Shown here: one piece after another, positions 34,175 through 42,029 of the stretch | Layout: every line of letters starts with the position of its first letter | Position numbering within the stretch: position 1 is the first letter of the stretch | From: RYN-124 sp033851845 | Lineage (GTDB): Bacteria; Actinomycetota; Actinomycetes; Mycobacteriales; SCTD01 | Direction of reading: 5' to 3' | DNA: 64,000 bases | Assembly (NCBI GenBank): GCA_033851845.1 | Contig: JAWWOH010000036.1 | Coordinates: 23,459-87,458 of the forward strand | Notes under the pieces: generated by a model | The model's database searches: none | What the model was told of the DNA's origin: nothing | The model's input: the letters and a program-made list of their open reading frames with translations, nothing else | Program-made: the position numbers and the translations under genes

Positions 34175-35698
34175 GTGGAGCGACGTCAGCTGGTCCTGGT
34201 CGCGACCTGCTTGGCGTCGTTCACCGCCACCCTCGACAACACCGTCGTCGCGGTCGCGCTCCGCGACATCCAGCGCGACCTGGGCGCGGGCGTGTCCGGC
34301 CTGCAGGGCGTCGTCACCGGTTACACCGTCGCCCTTGCGGCACTGCTGCTCACCGGCGGCGCGCTCGCCGACATCGCGGGTCGACGCCGTGTCTTCGTGA
34401 CCGGCCTCGCGATCTTTGCCGGCGCGTCCGTCGCCTGTGCCGCCGCGGGATCGGTGTCCGCGCTGGTGGCCGCCCGGGTCGTGCAGGGTGCCGGTGCGGC
34501 GCTGGTGATCCCCGGCGGGCTGGCCGTCCTGGCCGAGGCATATCCCGACGCCGGGCCACGCGCCCGCGCCGTCGGCAGCTGGGCCGCCACCGGCGCGCTT
34601 GCCCTCGCGGTCGGTCCCGTCGTCGGGGGAGTGCTGGTCGCGGCGCACGGCTGGCAGCTCGTCTTCGAGGTCAACGTCCCGCTCTGCATCGCGATCGCGG
34701 TCGTCGTGCTGCTCGCTCCACGTGGCGCACCCCGGGTCGCCGGCCGCCGCCTCGATCTCCCCGGTCAGGTGCTCGTCGCGCTCGGCCTGGCCATGACGAC
34801 GTACGCCGTCGTCCTCGTCGGCCGCGACGGCTGGACGCGTGCCGTCGCGATCAGCGCAGCCGTCGGGGTGTTGGCGCTGGTCGGGTTCGCGCTCGTCGAG
34901 CGGCGTACTGCCGATCCGCTCCTGCCGCACGGCCTGTTCGCGGAGCGGACATTTCTCGGTACGACGACAGCCGCCCTCGCGGCCAGCCTCGCGGTGTTCG
35001 TGCTGCTGGTCTTCCTCAGCCTGTTCCTGCAGCTCGTCCAGCAGCGGGACGCACTACCGGCAGCCTTGCGACTGCTGCCCCTCACCGTGGGGCTCGTCGT
35101 CGTAGCCGTCCCGGCTGCGCGCTTCGCTCATCGGCGCGGTCCACGACTGCCCGTCGTCGGCGGGCTCGTCCTTTCCGCCATCGGGCTGCTGCTACTGGCA
35201 GGTGCGCTCTCGCCGGGCATCGGTGCGGCCGCGCTCGGGCTGCTGCTGGGCGCGATCGGTGTCGGCCTCGGCCTCACCGGCGCTCCGGTCGTCGCCGCAT
35301 CACTCGATGCGGTGACGAGTGAACGACGAGGACTGGCGGCGGCTGTCGTCAACGCGGCGCGAGAGCTCGGCGGGATCATCGCGATCGGTGGCCTGGGCGC
35401 CGTCGTGGTGTCCCGGCTTGCTGCCGACCTCACCAGCCGCCTGGTCGCCCTGGGCGTGACGCCGGCCAAGTCGGCCGTGCTCGTCGACGCGGTGCTGCGC
35501 GGCGAGGACCAGACCGAGGTCGTCAAGCGGGCCGGACCGACTGTGGGCCTGGACGCGCTGCTCAAGCTGCGCCATCTCGCGGCGGTCTCCTACGTCAACA
35601 GCACCCGGCTCGCCCTCACCGGCGCCGCCGCCCTGCTCCTCGCCGCTGCCGCCGTCGCTGCCACGACGCTCCGCCGTACGCCCACGGGCCGACGCTGA
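34175..35698 (+). CDS. MFS exporter, DHA2 (EmrB/QacA) family
   Basis: 507 residues with about 14 transmembrane helices, the DHA2 topology. The first helix has the family motif TATLDNTVVAVALRDIQRDLG (motif D1 type L-D-x-T-x-V-N/A-x-A-L). DIAGRRRVF is motif A between helices 2 and 3. AARVVQGAGAALVIPGGLAVLAEAYP covers motif B, and GPVVGGVLVAAHGWQLVFEVNVPL is motif C of antiporters. It uses the proton gradient to export drugs or small metabolites; the cargo is unknown. It is preceded by a DUF4349 lipoprotein gene and followed by an AlsD-like gene, which might hint at export of a small organic acid (weak inference). Confidence 0.92.
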   Translation: MERRQLVLVATCLASFTATLDNTVVAVALRDIQRDLGAGVSGLQGVVTGYTVALAALLLTGGALADIAGRRRVFVTGLAIFAGASVACAAAGSVSALVAARVVQGAGAALVIPGGLAVLAEAYPDAGPRARAVGSWAATGALALAVGPVVGGVLVAAHGWQLVFEVNVPLCIAIAVVVLLAPRGAPRVAGRRLDLPGQVLVALGLAMTTYAVVLVGRDGWTRAVAISAAVGVLALVGFALVERRTADPLLPHGLFAERTFLGTTTAALAASLAVFVLLVFLSLFLQLVQQRDALPAALRLLPLTVGLVVVAVPAARFAHRRGPRLPVVGGLVLSAIGLLLLAGALSPGIGAAALGLLLGAIGVGLGLTGAPVVAASLDAVTSERRGLAAAVVNAARELGGIIAIGGLGAVVVSRLAADLTSRLVALGVTPAKSAVLVDAVLRGEDQTEVVKRAGPTVGLDALLKLRHLAAVSYVNSTRLALTGAAALLLAAAAVAATTLRRTPTGRR

Positions 35699-35756
35699 CT
35701 GCCTAGCATGGCCGCACCGACGCGAGCGCCGATCGCGTCCGCTGCTGGGGGGCGGC

Positions 35757-36572
35757 ATGCCGGCATCACCTGCAACACCGCGATCCACGCTGCTGGCCTT
35801 CAACACCGTCGAGCGGCTGCTGCGGGGCGACTACTTCCACAGCGTGGCTCTCGACGAGCTCACCGCAGCGCTCGCAGACTTCCCGTCCTGCTGGCCGGTG
35901 TGCGGGATCGGTACGACGAACTGGTACCGGCGCAACGGCGAGGTCATCGTCGACGGCTCAGCGGGACGCCCGGCGATCTGGTGGGCCGATCCCGGCGCCA
36001 GCCCAGCCGCGAAGGTCGTCGACCTCCTGCGCGACGCGCGCGTAGAGGACCTGCACCTGACCTCGCCGTCGATGGCGGAGGACGGCTCCGAGGCCCGGCT
36101 GCCGTTCGTAGCGGTGGGCGTGGCCGACCCCGACCTCCGCGTCGAGGTGCGGGTGCCGGCCGGGGCAGACCTGCACGCCGCCGTCGCCGAGAGGTGCGCC
36201 GACGCCAACGTCGGCCTCGCCGCTGTCCGCGCATCGCTGGTCGCCGCCGTCGACTACCAGACCGTCTGCCACCTTCCCCTCGGCGGCGCCGCGTCGCTGG
36301 ACGACGCCGAAGCGGTCCGGGGCAGCGCTGCGTCACAGCCGTGGGTGCTCGCGGGGGTCTACGCGTGCAACCCGACGGTGCAGGCCATCACCTCGGTCGC
36401 GGGCAGCTCGCTGCACCTGCACGGTTACAGCGATGCCTCCCACGTCGGTGGGCACGTTCGCGCAGCCACGCCCGTTGCTGTCAGCACCGTCGAGGTGTTC
36501 CCGCTGCGCGATGTGGTGCTGCGCATCCGCGACCTCGACAGCGCCGTGCTCCCGGTCCGCCCGCTCCGCTGA
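35757..36572 (+). CDS. Acetolactate-decarboxylase-like (AlsD/BudA fold) protein
   Basis: 271 residues. Near the C terminus, SSLHLHGYSDASHVGGHV gives H220, H222 and H233. This is the same H-x-H-x10-H spacing as the zinc site of alpha-acetolactate decarboxylase (HLH...GGH). The N-terminal layout also fits: TVERLLRGDYFHSVALDELT, then IGTTNWYRRNGEVIVDG, whose glutamate (E62) corresponds to the conserved 'D-G-E-L-x-V-L-D-G' of AlsD. Overall identity looks low, so this may be a divergent branch with a different substrate rather than a true acetoin-forming enzyme. ATG 35757 follows a GGGGGG run; a TAGCAT box at 35704 could start a leader of about 40 nt. Its stop lies 1 nt from that of hemE. Confidence 0.65.
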   Translation: MPASPATPRSTLLAFNTVERLLRGDYFHSVALDELTAALADFPSCWPVCGIGTTNWYRRNGEVIVDGSAGRPAIWWADPGASPAAKVVDLLRDARVEDLHLTSPSMAEDGSEARLPFVAVGVADPDLRVEVRVPAGADLHAAVAERCADANVGLAAVRASLVAAVDYQTVCHLPLGGAASLDDAEAVRGSAASQPWVLAGVYACNPTVQAITSVAGSSLHLHGYSDASHVGGHVRAATPVAVSTVEVFPLRDVVLRIRDLDSAVLPVRPLR

Positions 36573-36573
36573 C

Positions 36574-37596
36574 CTACAAGCCCTCGTGGACCGTGTCGAC
36601 GATGAGCTTCAGCACATCTGGATCGGTCTCAGGGAGCACGCCGTGGCCGAGGTTGAACACGTGTCCCTCGGCCGCCTTGCCGGCCTCGAGCACGTCGTGG
36701 ACCTTGCTGCGTACGACGTCTGCCGGGGCGAACACCAGCGTCGGGTCGAGGTTTCCCTGCACGGCGCGGCCCGGCCCGATCCGGCGGACCGCTTCGTCGA
36801 GCGGCACCCGCCAGTCGACCCCGACGACGTCGGCACCGGCCTCTCCCAGGTCGTGCAGCAGCTCGCCCGTGCCGACGCCGAAGTGGATGCGCGGCACGTC
36901 GCTCACTCCGGCCAGCACTCGCGCCGAGTGCGGCTGGACGAAGCGCCGGTAGTCGGCGGCCGGCAGCGCACCGACCCATGAGTCGAACAGCTGCACTGCC
37001 GACGCACCCGCGTCGATCTGCACGCGCAGGAACGCCAGCGTGATCTGGGCCAGTCGCTCGAGCAACGCCGACCAGAGCTGCGGGTCGCCGTACATCAAGG
37101 CCTTGGTCTTGGCGTGGTTCTTCGACGGACCGCCCTCGACGAGGTACGACGCCAGGGTGAAGGGCGCGCCGGCGAAGCCGATCAGCGGTGTCGCGGCAAG
37201 CTCACCGACCAGCTGACCGACGGACTGGGCGATGTACGGCACGTCGGCCGGAGTGAGCTCGCGCGGCAGGTCCACCGAGGTCCGGACCGGCGACGCGACA
37301 ACCGGCCCGACGCCGGGAACGATGTCGAGGTCGACACCAACGGCCTTCAGCGGCACCACGATGTCGCTGAAGAAGATCGCCGCGTCGACGCCGAGCCGGC
37401 GCACCGGCTGCAACGTGATCTCGGTGACCATGTCGGGCTGCATGCAGCTGTCGAGCATCGCGGTGCCCTCGCGCAGCTTGCGGTACTCCGGCAGCGCCCG
37501 GCCGGCCTGTCGCATGAACCAGACGGGGGTGTGCGGTACGGGCTCGCGGCGGCAGGCGCGCAGGAAGGCCGAGTCGTACGACGGGGGCGTGGTCAT
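36574..37596 (-). CDS. hemE: Uroporphyrinogen decarboxylase
   Basis: 340 residues, the full HemE length. The N-terminal signature is VWFMRQAGRALPEYRKLREG (R-Q-A-G-R substrate site). FFSDIVVPLKAVGVDLDIVPGVGP contains the essential aspartate, and GFAGAPFTLASYLVEGGPSKNHAKTK is the second family signature. HVFNLGHGVLPETDPDVL closes the barrel. It removes four carboxyls from uroporphyrinogen III to give coproporphyrinogen III, the substrate of the HemG/CgoX encoded 3.4 kb away. ATG 37596 is used; GACGAT just upstream suggests another near-leaderless mRNA. Confidence 0.96.
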   Translation of the reverse strand: MTTPPSYDSAFLRACRREPVPHTPVWFMRQAGRALPEYRKLREGTAMLDSCMQPDMVTEITLQPVRRLGVDAAIFFSDIVVPLKAVGVDLDIVPGVGPVVASPVRTSVDLPRELTPADVPYIAQSVGQLVGELAATPLIGFAGAPFTLASYLVEGGPSKNHAKTKALMYGDPQLWSALLERLAQITLAFLRVQIDAGASAVQLFDSWVGALPAADYRRFVQPHSARVLAGVSDVPRIHFGVGTGELLHDLGEAGADVVGVDWRVPLDEAVRRIGPGRAVQGNLDPTLVFAPADVVRSKVHDVLEAGKAAEGHVFNLGHGVLPETDPDVLKLIVDTVHEGL

Positions 37597-37694
37597 GGGC
37601 GCCGATCGTCCCATGTCACCGAAGGGCGGCGGCGCGCCTCCGCCGTTTTGTCGGACCCTGCTGCGAGCGTGGTTCTCGACGAAGGAGGTGCGCG

Positions 37695-37883
37695 ATGCGC
37701 GTTGAGTTCCGCTGGTGTCCCGGCTGTTCCACCCAGACCCTGTTCGAGCAGCCCCCGTGCGACGACGGCCACGGCGTCGACTGCCTCGACCTCGCGTGCA
37801 TGGAGTGCGGCTTCGGCCTCACGCTGCGCAACCTGACGCCCATCGACGAGCCACAGCGTAAGGGCACCCATCACGCTGCCTGA
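37695..37883 (+). CDS. Small Cys-rich zinc-ribbon-like protein (62 residues)
   Basis: RVEFRWCPGCSTQTLFEQPPCDDGHGVDCLDLACMECGFGL contains CPGC and CMEC pairs separated by about 23 residues plus extra Cys at PPC and VDC, suggesting a zinc ribbon. An excellent Shine-Dalgarno (GAAGGAGGT) 6 nt before ATG 37695 argues that it is translated. Similar short proteins occur downstream of hemE in other actinobacteria as far as I recall. Function unknown. Confidence 0.72.
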   Translation: MRVEFRWCPGCSTQTLFEQPPCDDGHGVDCLDLACMECGFGLTLRNLTPIDEPQRKGTHHAA

Positions 37884-37915
37884 TCTCGTAGCCGCGGCTC
37901 TGCCCCCGACGTCGC

Positions 37916-38770
37916 TCAACCACCGGCGAGGAGCGCGACACCGATGAGCGATGCGGCCACACCGACGACCTGAACGCGCCGCAGCCGCTCGCCGTGCACG
38001 CGGTAGGCAAGCAGCGCGGTGACGACGGGGTAGAGCGACGCGAGCACTGACGCGACGCTGACCAGTGACGACCGCGACGCCACGGCGTACGTCCCGTTGG
38101 CGGCGACGTCGAACACCCCGATGGACAGGATCAGTACGGCGTCGCCTCTCCCCACATGCAGGTCCCACCCACGACGACGGACGACCGCGAGCAGCAGCAA
38201 CGTCAGCAGCGTGACCGACGTCAGCCGCATCGTCAGCAGCGTCATCACGATGGACCCGCTGTCGCCCTCGCTGGCCTGCGCGACGAGCAGCAGCACCAGC
38301 CCGAAGCCAACGGCCGCGCCGCCCGCGAGCAGCAGCGCGGTGGCGCCGCCCGCGCCCTCGCCGGACATCTCGGGCCCGCTGGCCAGCACGACGCCGAGCA
38401 CCGCGACGCCGATGCCCACGAGCTGCCACGAGCTGGGGGTCTCCCCTCGCACGAGGCCCACGACGACGGGCACCGCGACACCCAGGGCGGCGACCGGTGC
38501 CACGACACCCATGGTCCCGATCGACAGCGCCCGGAAGAACATGCCGAGAGCGGCGATGCCGACGGCACCGGCGACGGCGGCCGGCAGCACGTACGAACGC
38601 GGCGCGTCGACGGCACCTGTGACGAGGGCGACCGGCACCAGAAGGACCAGCGCGGTCAGCTGCGACAGGCCCAGCACGCTCGTGACCGGCAACCGGCGCG
38701 ACGCCGTGCCGCCCAGGAAGTCGGACACCCCCCACAGGCAGCTCGACAGCAGGGCGAGCAGGGCCGACAT
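37916..38770 (-). CDS. EamA/DMT family transporter
   Basis: 284 residues with ten predicted helices in two five-helix repeats, the EamA (drug/metabolite transporter) pattern. MSALLALLSSCLWGVSDFLGGTASRRL is the typical first helix, with 'W-G-x-S-x-F'. The second repeat ends in SLVSVASVLASLYPVVTALLAYRVHGERLRRVQVVGVAASLIGVALLAGG. Cargo is not predictable. TAGGCT exactly 6 nt before ATG 38770 predicts a leaderless transcript. It is divergent from the DUF3000 gene with 80 nt between the starts. Confidence 0.88.
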   Translation of the reverse strand: MSALLALLSSCLWGVSDFLGGTASRRLPVTSVLGLSQLTALVLLVPVALVTGAVDAPRSYVLPAAVAGAVGIAALGMFFRALSIGTMGVVAPVAALGVAVPVVVGLVRGETPSSWQLVGIGVAVLGVVLASGPEMSGEGAGGATALLLAGGAAVGFGLVLLLVAQASEGDSGSIVMTLLTMRLTSVTLLTLLLLAVVRRRGWDLHVGRGDAVLILSIGVFDVAANGTYAVASRSSLVSVASVLASLYPVVTALLAYRVHGERLRRVQVVGVAASLIGVALLAGG

Positions 38771-38776
38771 CGGGCG

Positions 38777-38782
38777 AGCCTA
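38777..38782 (-). promoter_or_regulatory. -10 element TAGGCT, leaderless start of the EamA gene
   Basis: On the minus strand TAGGCT is followed by CGCCCG and ATG 38770, with +1 on the A of ATG. Confidence 0.55.
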
Positions 38783-38838
38783 GGTCGTGGGACGCGATCG
38801 GCTCGGCGCGTCATGCCGCCAGGGCGGCCGCCGAGACG

Positions 38839-38844
38839 TACCGT
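38839..38844 (+). promoter_or_regulatory. -10 element TACCGT, leaderless start of the DUF3000 gene
   Basis: TACCGT plus 6 nt leads to GTG 38851, with +1 on the start codon. Confidence 0.55.
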
Positions 38845-38850
38845 CGCGAA

Positions 38851-39450
38851 GTGACCGTGCAGCTCGAACCGCCACCGGGGCCGGGCACGGCGCCGGAGGC
38901 CTTCCGCGCCGCCGCCGCGACGCTGTTCGCCGCGTTGGCCGAATCCGGACGCCCCGGGCTGGCCCTGCGCGAGGTCCCGGCCCCCCGCAAGCTCGCGCCG
39001 TACGCCATCGCGGTGGCGGCCGACGTCACCCGCGGCGACGCCGACGTGGCAAGTGGTCGCTTCGTGGTGCTGCACGACCCGGCGGGGCAGGACGGCTGGC
39101 GTGGTGACACCCGCATCGTGGCGTTCGTGTCGGCCGACGTGGAGTCGGAGATGGCTGCCGACCCGGCACTGGCGGCCGTCGGCTGGTCCTGGCTGACCGA
39201 GTCGCTGACCGACCGCGGCGCGCTGCACACCGCGGCGGGTGGCACGGTCACCCGCACGGTCTCCTGCCGGTTCGGGAGCCTCGAGGACCCCGAGGAGGAG
39301 AGCGAGGTCGAGATCCGCGCGTCGTGGACCGCCCTGCCACTGGCGGACGGGACCCTCGACCTCGGTGAGCACCTCCGGGCCTGGTGCGACCTGCTGTGTG
39401 CGACCGCGGGCCTACCGCCCCCCGGCGTCGCGGCCCTGCACCCGCGTTGA
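38851..39450 (+). CDS. DUF3000 domain-containing protein
   Basis: 199 residues matching the actinobacterial DUF3000 family: PEAFRAAAATLFAAL, RPGLALREVPAPRKLAPYAIAVAADV, SGRFVVLHDPAGQDGWRGDTRIVAFVSADVESEMAADPALAAVGWSWLTESL, then a C-terminal WCDLLCATAGLPPPGV. The family sits next to hemE and ribonuclease D in many actinobacteria; its function is unknown. The predicted leaderless GTG start is at 38851. The 3' end overlaps the convergent histidine-kinase gene by 39 nt. Confidence 0.9.
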   Translation: MTVQLEPPPGPGTAPEAFRAAAATLFAALAESGRPGLALREVPAPRKLAPYAIAVAADVTRGDADVASGRFVVLHDPAGQDGWRGDTRIVAFVSADVESEMAADPALAAVGWSWLTESLTDRGALHTAAGGTVTRTVSCRFGSLEDPEEESEVEIRASWTALPLADGTLDLGEHLRAWCDLLCATAGLPPPGVAALHPR

Positions 39451-40587
39451 CGCGGCCTCGACGGTGCGGGGCACCCTCGGCTTGCGTTCGCCGCGCTGCG
39501 CGGGCAGCCCGACGGGGGTCGGCGGAGCGAGTGATGCCGGCCGCGGCAGGCGAAGCGTGAGTGTCGTCCCCTCACCCGGCGCGCTCGCCACGTCGAGGCC
39601 GCCGCCGGACAGTCGCGCCCGTTCGCGGAGCAGGCCGAGACCGACGTGCCGGCCGCGGTCGGGGCGCACCTTGTCGGGGTCGAAGCCGGGACCCTCGTCG
39701 CGCACGACGGCGAAGACCACGTCCTCCTCGACGCGCAGGCTGACGTAGGCGTCATCGACGTCGGCGTGCTTCACGACGTTGAGCAGCGCCTCCTGGAAGA
39801 ACCGGTAGACGGTGATCGCGGATGCCAGAGGCAGCGGGTACGGCGAGTCCGGCCAGCTCACGTGCACCTGGAGGCCGTACCGCTGGTTCATGTCGGCGCG
39901 CAGGTTGCCCACCGCTGATGCGAGGTCGCCATCGCGAAGCGCCGGCGGCCGGGTGCGCGCCATGACGGCGCGGACCTGCTCCTCGGCGTCCTCGACGTAG
40001 TCCGAGAGCTTGGCCAACTCCGCGGCCGTCGACGGGTTGGTAGCGAGCAGGCCGCGGGCGATCATCAACGACTGCGCAACGGTGTCGTGCAGCTCAGCGG
40101 CCAGCTGGCCGCGGGCCCCCTCCTCGGCCGTCACCAGGCCGGACACGAGCTCGAAGACCCCGGCACCGGCGGTCTCGGCGTCGCGGCGATGCCGCTCGCC
40201 GACCTCGTCACCGACCCGCACCCGCAGGTGCAGTGCGTCGAGAACCCTTGCCAGCTCGGACATTTCGGTGCTCGCCAGTGCCGTGATCCGCCGCCGCCCC
40301 GGGCGGCCCACGGGGGCGGACGGATCGTGCAGCCGCTGCACAGCGTCGGAGTGCAGTCCGCGCAACCCGGTTGCCAGCCGGCTCGCCGCGATGACCTGTA
40401 CGACGGACAGTGCGAGGCCGACCGTGGTCCCGGCAGCGAGTGCCTCGACGGCGTGCAGGGTGAGCGCCCCCGAGGCACGCAGCAGTGCGGCGGCGACACC
40501 TCCGACGATGAGCACCGAACCCGCCGACAGCGCACCTGCCAAGACAGCGAGCGGCAGCCGGCCGCGGCGGGGGCTCGCCTCGGTCAC
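39412..40587 (-). CDS. NarL/DegS-type sensor histidine kinase (HisKA_3)
   Basis: 391 residues from GTG 40587. Two N-terminal transmembrane helices (about 11-42 and 50-70) are followed by a HAMP-like linker, then the HisKA_3 dimerisation helix LAAELHDTVAQSL with acceptor H167. The ATPase domain has FFQEALLNVVKHAD (N box), VVRDEGPGFDP (G1) and HVGLGLLRERARLSGGGLDV (G2). A basic disordered tail follows. The start codon overlaps the stop of the upstream membrane GAF sensor as GTGA, so the two are translationally coupled. The divergent LuxR-type regulator at 43741 is the probable partner. Confidence 0.9.
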   Translation of the reverse strand: MTEASPRRGRLPLAVLAGALSAGSVLIVGGVAAALLRASGALTLHAVEALAAGTTVGLALSVVQVIAASRLATGLRGLHSDAVQRLHDPSAPVGRPGRRRITALASTEMSELARVLDALHLRVRVGDEVGERHRRDAETAGAGVFELVSGLVTAEEGARGQLAAELHDTVAQSLMIARGLLATNPSTAAELAKLSDYVEDAEEQVRAVMARTRPPALRDGDLASAVGNLRADMNQRYGLQVHVSWPDSPYPLPLASAITVYRFFQEALLNVVKHADVDDAYVSLRVEEDVVFAVVRDEGPGFDPDKVRPDRGRHVGLGLLRERARLSGGGLDVASAPGEGTTLTLRLPRPASLAPPTPVGLPAQRGERKPRVPRTVEAASTRVQGRDAGGR

Positions 40588-42029
40588 CGGAGCACGCCCG
40601 TGGTCGTCCAGTCGGTCGCGGGGCGCGTCGACGTCGGCGCGTCCGTCACCCGGCTGCCGCCGGTCACGCCGATCAGATCCGGCTCGGCGGCCAGTGCGAT
40701 CGCACCCAGCAGCGAGGCCACGGCGCGCTCGACCAGGTGCAGCTCCTCGACGATGTCGTCGGCACCACCCGCGCTCTCGGCCAGTCGGGCCAGCCGGTCG
40801 GCGGACTCGCGCAGCACCTGCAGCGCGGGTGCGGTCGCGGCCCCGATGTCGCCGAGGTTCTTGGCGGCCTCGCCGGCGGCGGCGACCTGGTCGGATGCGG
40901 CCTGGTGGCGAACGGTGAGGTCGGCGACCGACAGCCACGACTCGGCCTGGCCGACAAGCACCTGGGCAAGACGGATCTCACGGCGGCCGAAGCCGGCAGA
41001 GCCGCGCGGACGACGGGCGATGAGCACGGCCAGTGGCGCGTTGGGCTCACCGAGGACGGCAGAGCACCAGGGCCGCTCGTCCTCAGTGCCGGTGGCGACA
41101 CCGCGCGCACCGAGCGCACGCAGGACCCACGGCTCGTCGAAGGCCTCGGGGTCGACGCGGCGCCGCTCGGGCACACCGCTCTCGTCGCCGGCGTACCGCA
41201 CTGGACCGTCGGCGGCGAGCACGACCATCTCGACGTCGGCACCGCCGAACAGCCGCGCCGCCGCGGTGACGACGACCTGCGCGGACACGTCCGTCGACCG
41301 ACCGGTGGCCTGCTCCTGGCCGCGGGCGAGCTCTGCGAACAGGCGGGCTTCCGCCGTACGCCGGGTCTGCTGGTCGTACGACGACCACAGCAGAGCAAGC
41401 GGCACGAGCAGGCCCAGCAGGCCCAGCGGCGCCGTCGTCGCCAGGAAGGCAGCGAGCAGACCGATGGAGGAGTTGCCCGCGGTATGCACGGCTGACAGTG
41501 GCGCGCTCGACGCGAGGAGCGGGATGAGCTTGCGGCGGCTGGTCAGCGAGACCGCGACACCGACGAGGGTGTGGTTGACCGCGAAGAACACGGCCATGCC
41601 GGCGATGGCACCGGGGATGTTGCCGCCGAGCAGCGAGGCGACGTAGGACCCGGCCGCGGTCGACAGCGCGAACTGCGCGACGTTGAACTCCAGCTTCAGC
41701 CGGGGCTGATGCCGCACGGACTGCGCGATCGCGACACCGGCGAGCACCGCAGCGACGGACCAGGCGCCGGTCGAGGCGACCCAGGCCGCGCCGAGTGCGC
41801 CCTCGGTCAGGGAGAAGGTCCACCGCTGCCGCCCGAACTGCAGGTGAACCACGGCGACCTCGGAGATGGCCACGACCGTGGCGAGCAGCAGCGGCGCCCA
41901 CCACGCGACGTCGCCCCAACCCGCGAGGACGCACAGCAGCACCGCGGCGACCATGCTGATGCCGGCGACGAGGCGCACCCGGCCGGCCGGCCCCGCCCAA
42001 CGGCGGGGCGGGCTCACGACGCGGGCCAT
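40584..42029 (-). CDS. Polytopic membrane protein with C-terminal GAF-like sensor domain
   Basis: 481 residues. The first ~245 residues hold about seven or eight hydrophobic helices with HTLVGVAVSLTSRRKLIP and HTAGNSSIGLLAAFLAT. A short coiled linker (DQQTRRTAEARLFAELARGQEQ) leads into a GAF-like domain (VVVTAAARLFGGADVEMVVLAADGPVRYAGD...LAVLIARRPRGSAGFGRREIRLAQVLVGQAESWLSV), then a helical C-terminal region. No kinase, cyclase or phosphatase motif is present, so it is a sensor or adaptor without an output of its own. Its ATG 42029 lies inside the protease gene (16-nt overlap) and its stop overlaps the kinase start, which makes it the middle gene of a coupled three-gene operon. Confidence 0.78.
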   Translation of the reverse strand: MARVVSPPRRWAGPAGRVRLVAGISMVAAVLLCVLAGWGDVAWWAPLLLATVVAISEVAVVHLQFGRQRWTFSLTEGALGAAWVASTGAWSVAAVLAGVAIAQSVRHQPRLKLEFNVAQFALSTAAGSYVASLLGGNIPGAIAGMAVFFAVNHTLVGVAVSLTSRRKLIPLLASSAPLSAVHTAGNSSIGLLAAFLATTAPLGLLGLLVPLALLWSSYDQQTRRTAEARLFAELARGQEQATGRSTDVSAQVVVTAAARLFGGADVEMVVLAADGPVRYAGDESGVPERRRVDPEAFDEPWVLRALGARGVATGTEDERPWCSAVLGEPNAPLAVLIARRPRGSAGFGRREIRLAQVLVGQAESWLSVADLTVRHQAASDQVAAAGEAAKNLGDIGAATAPALQVLRESADRLARLAESAGGADDIVEELHLVERAVASLLGAIALAAEPDLIGVTGGSRVTDAPTSTRPATDWTTTGVLR

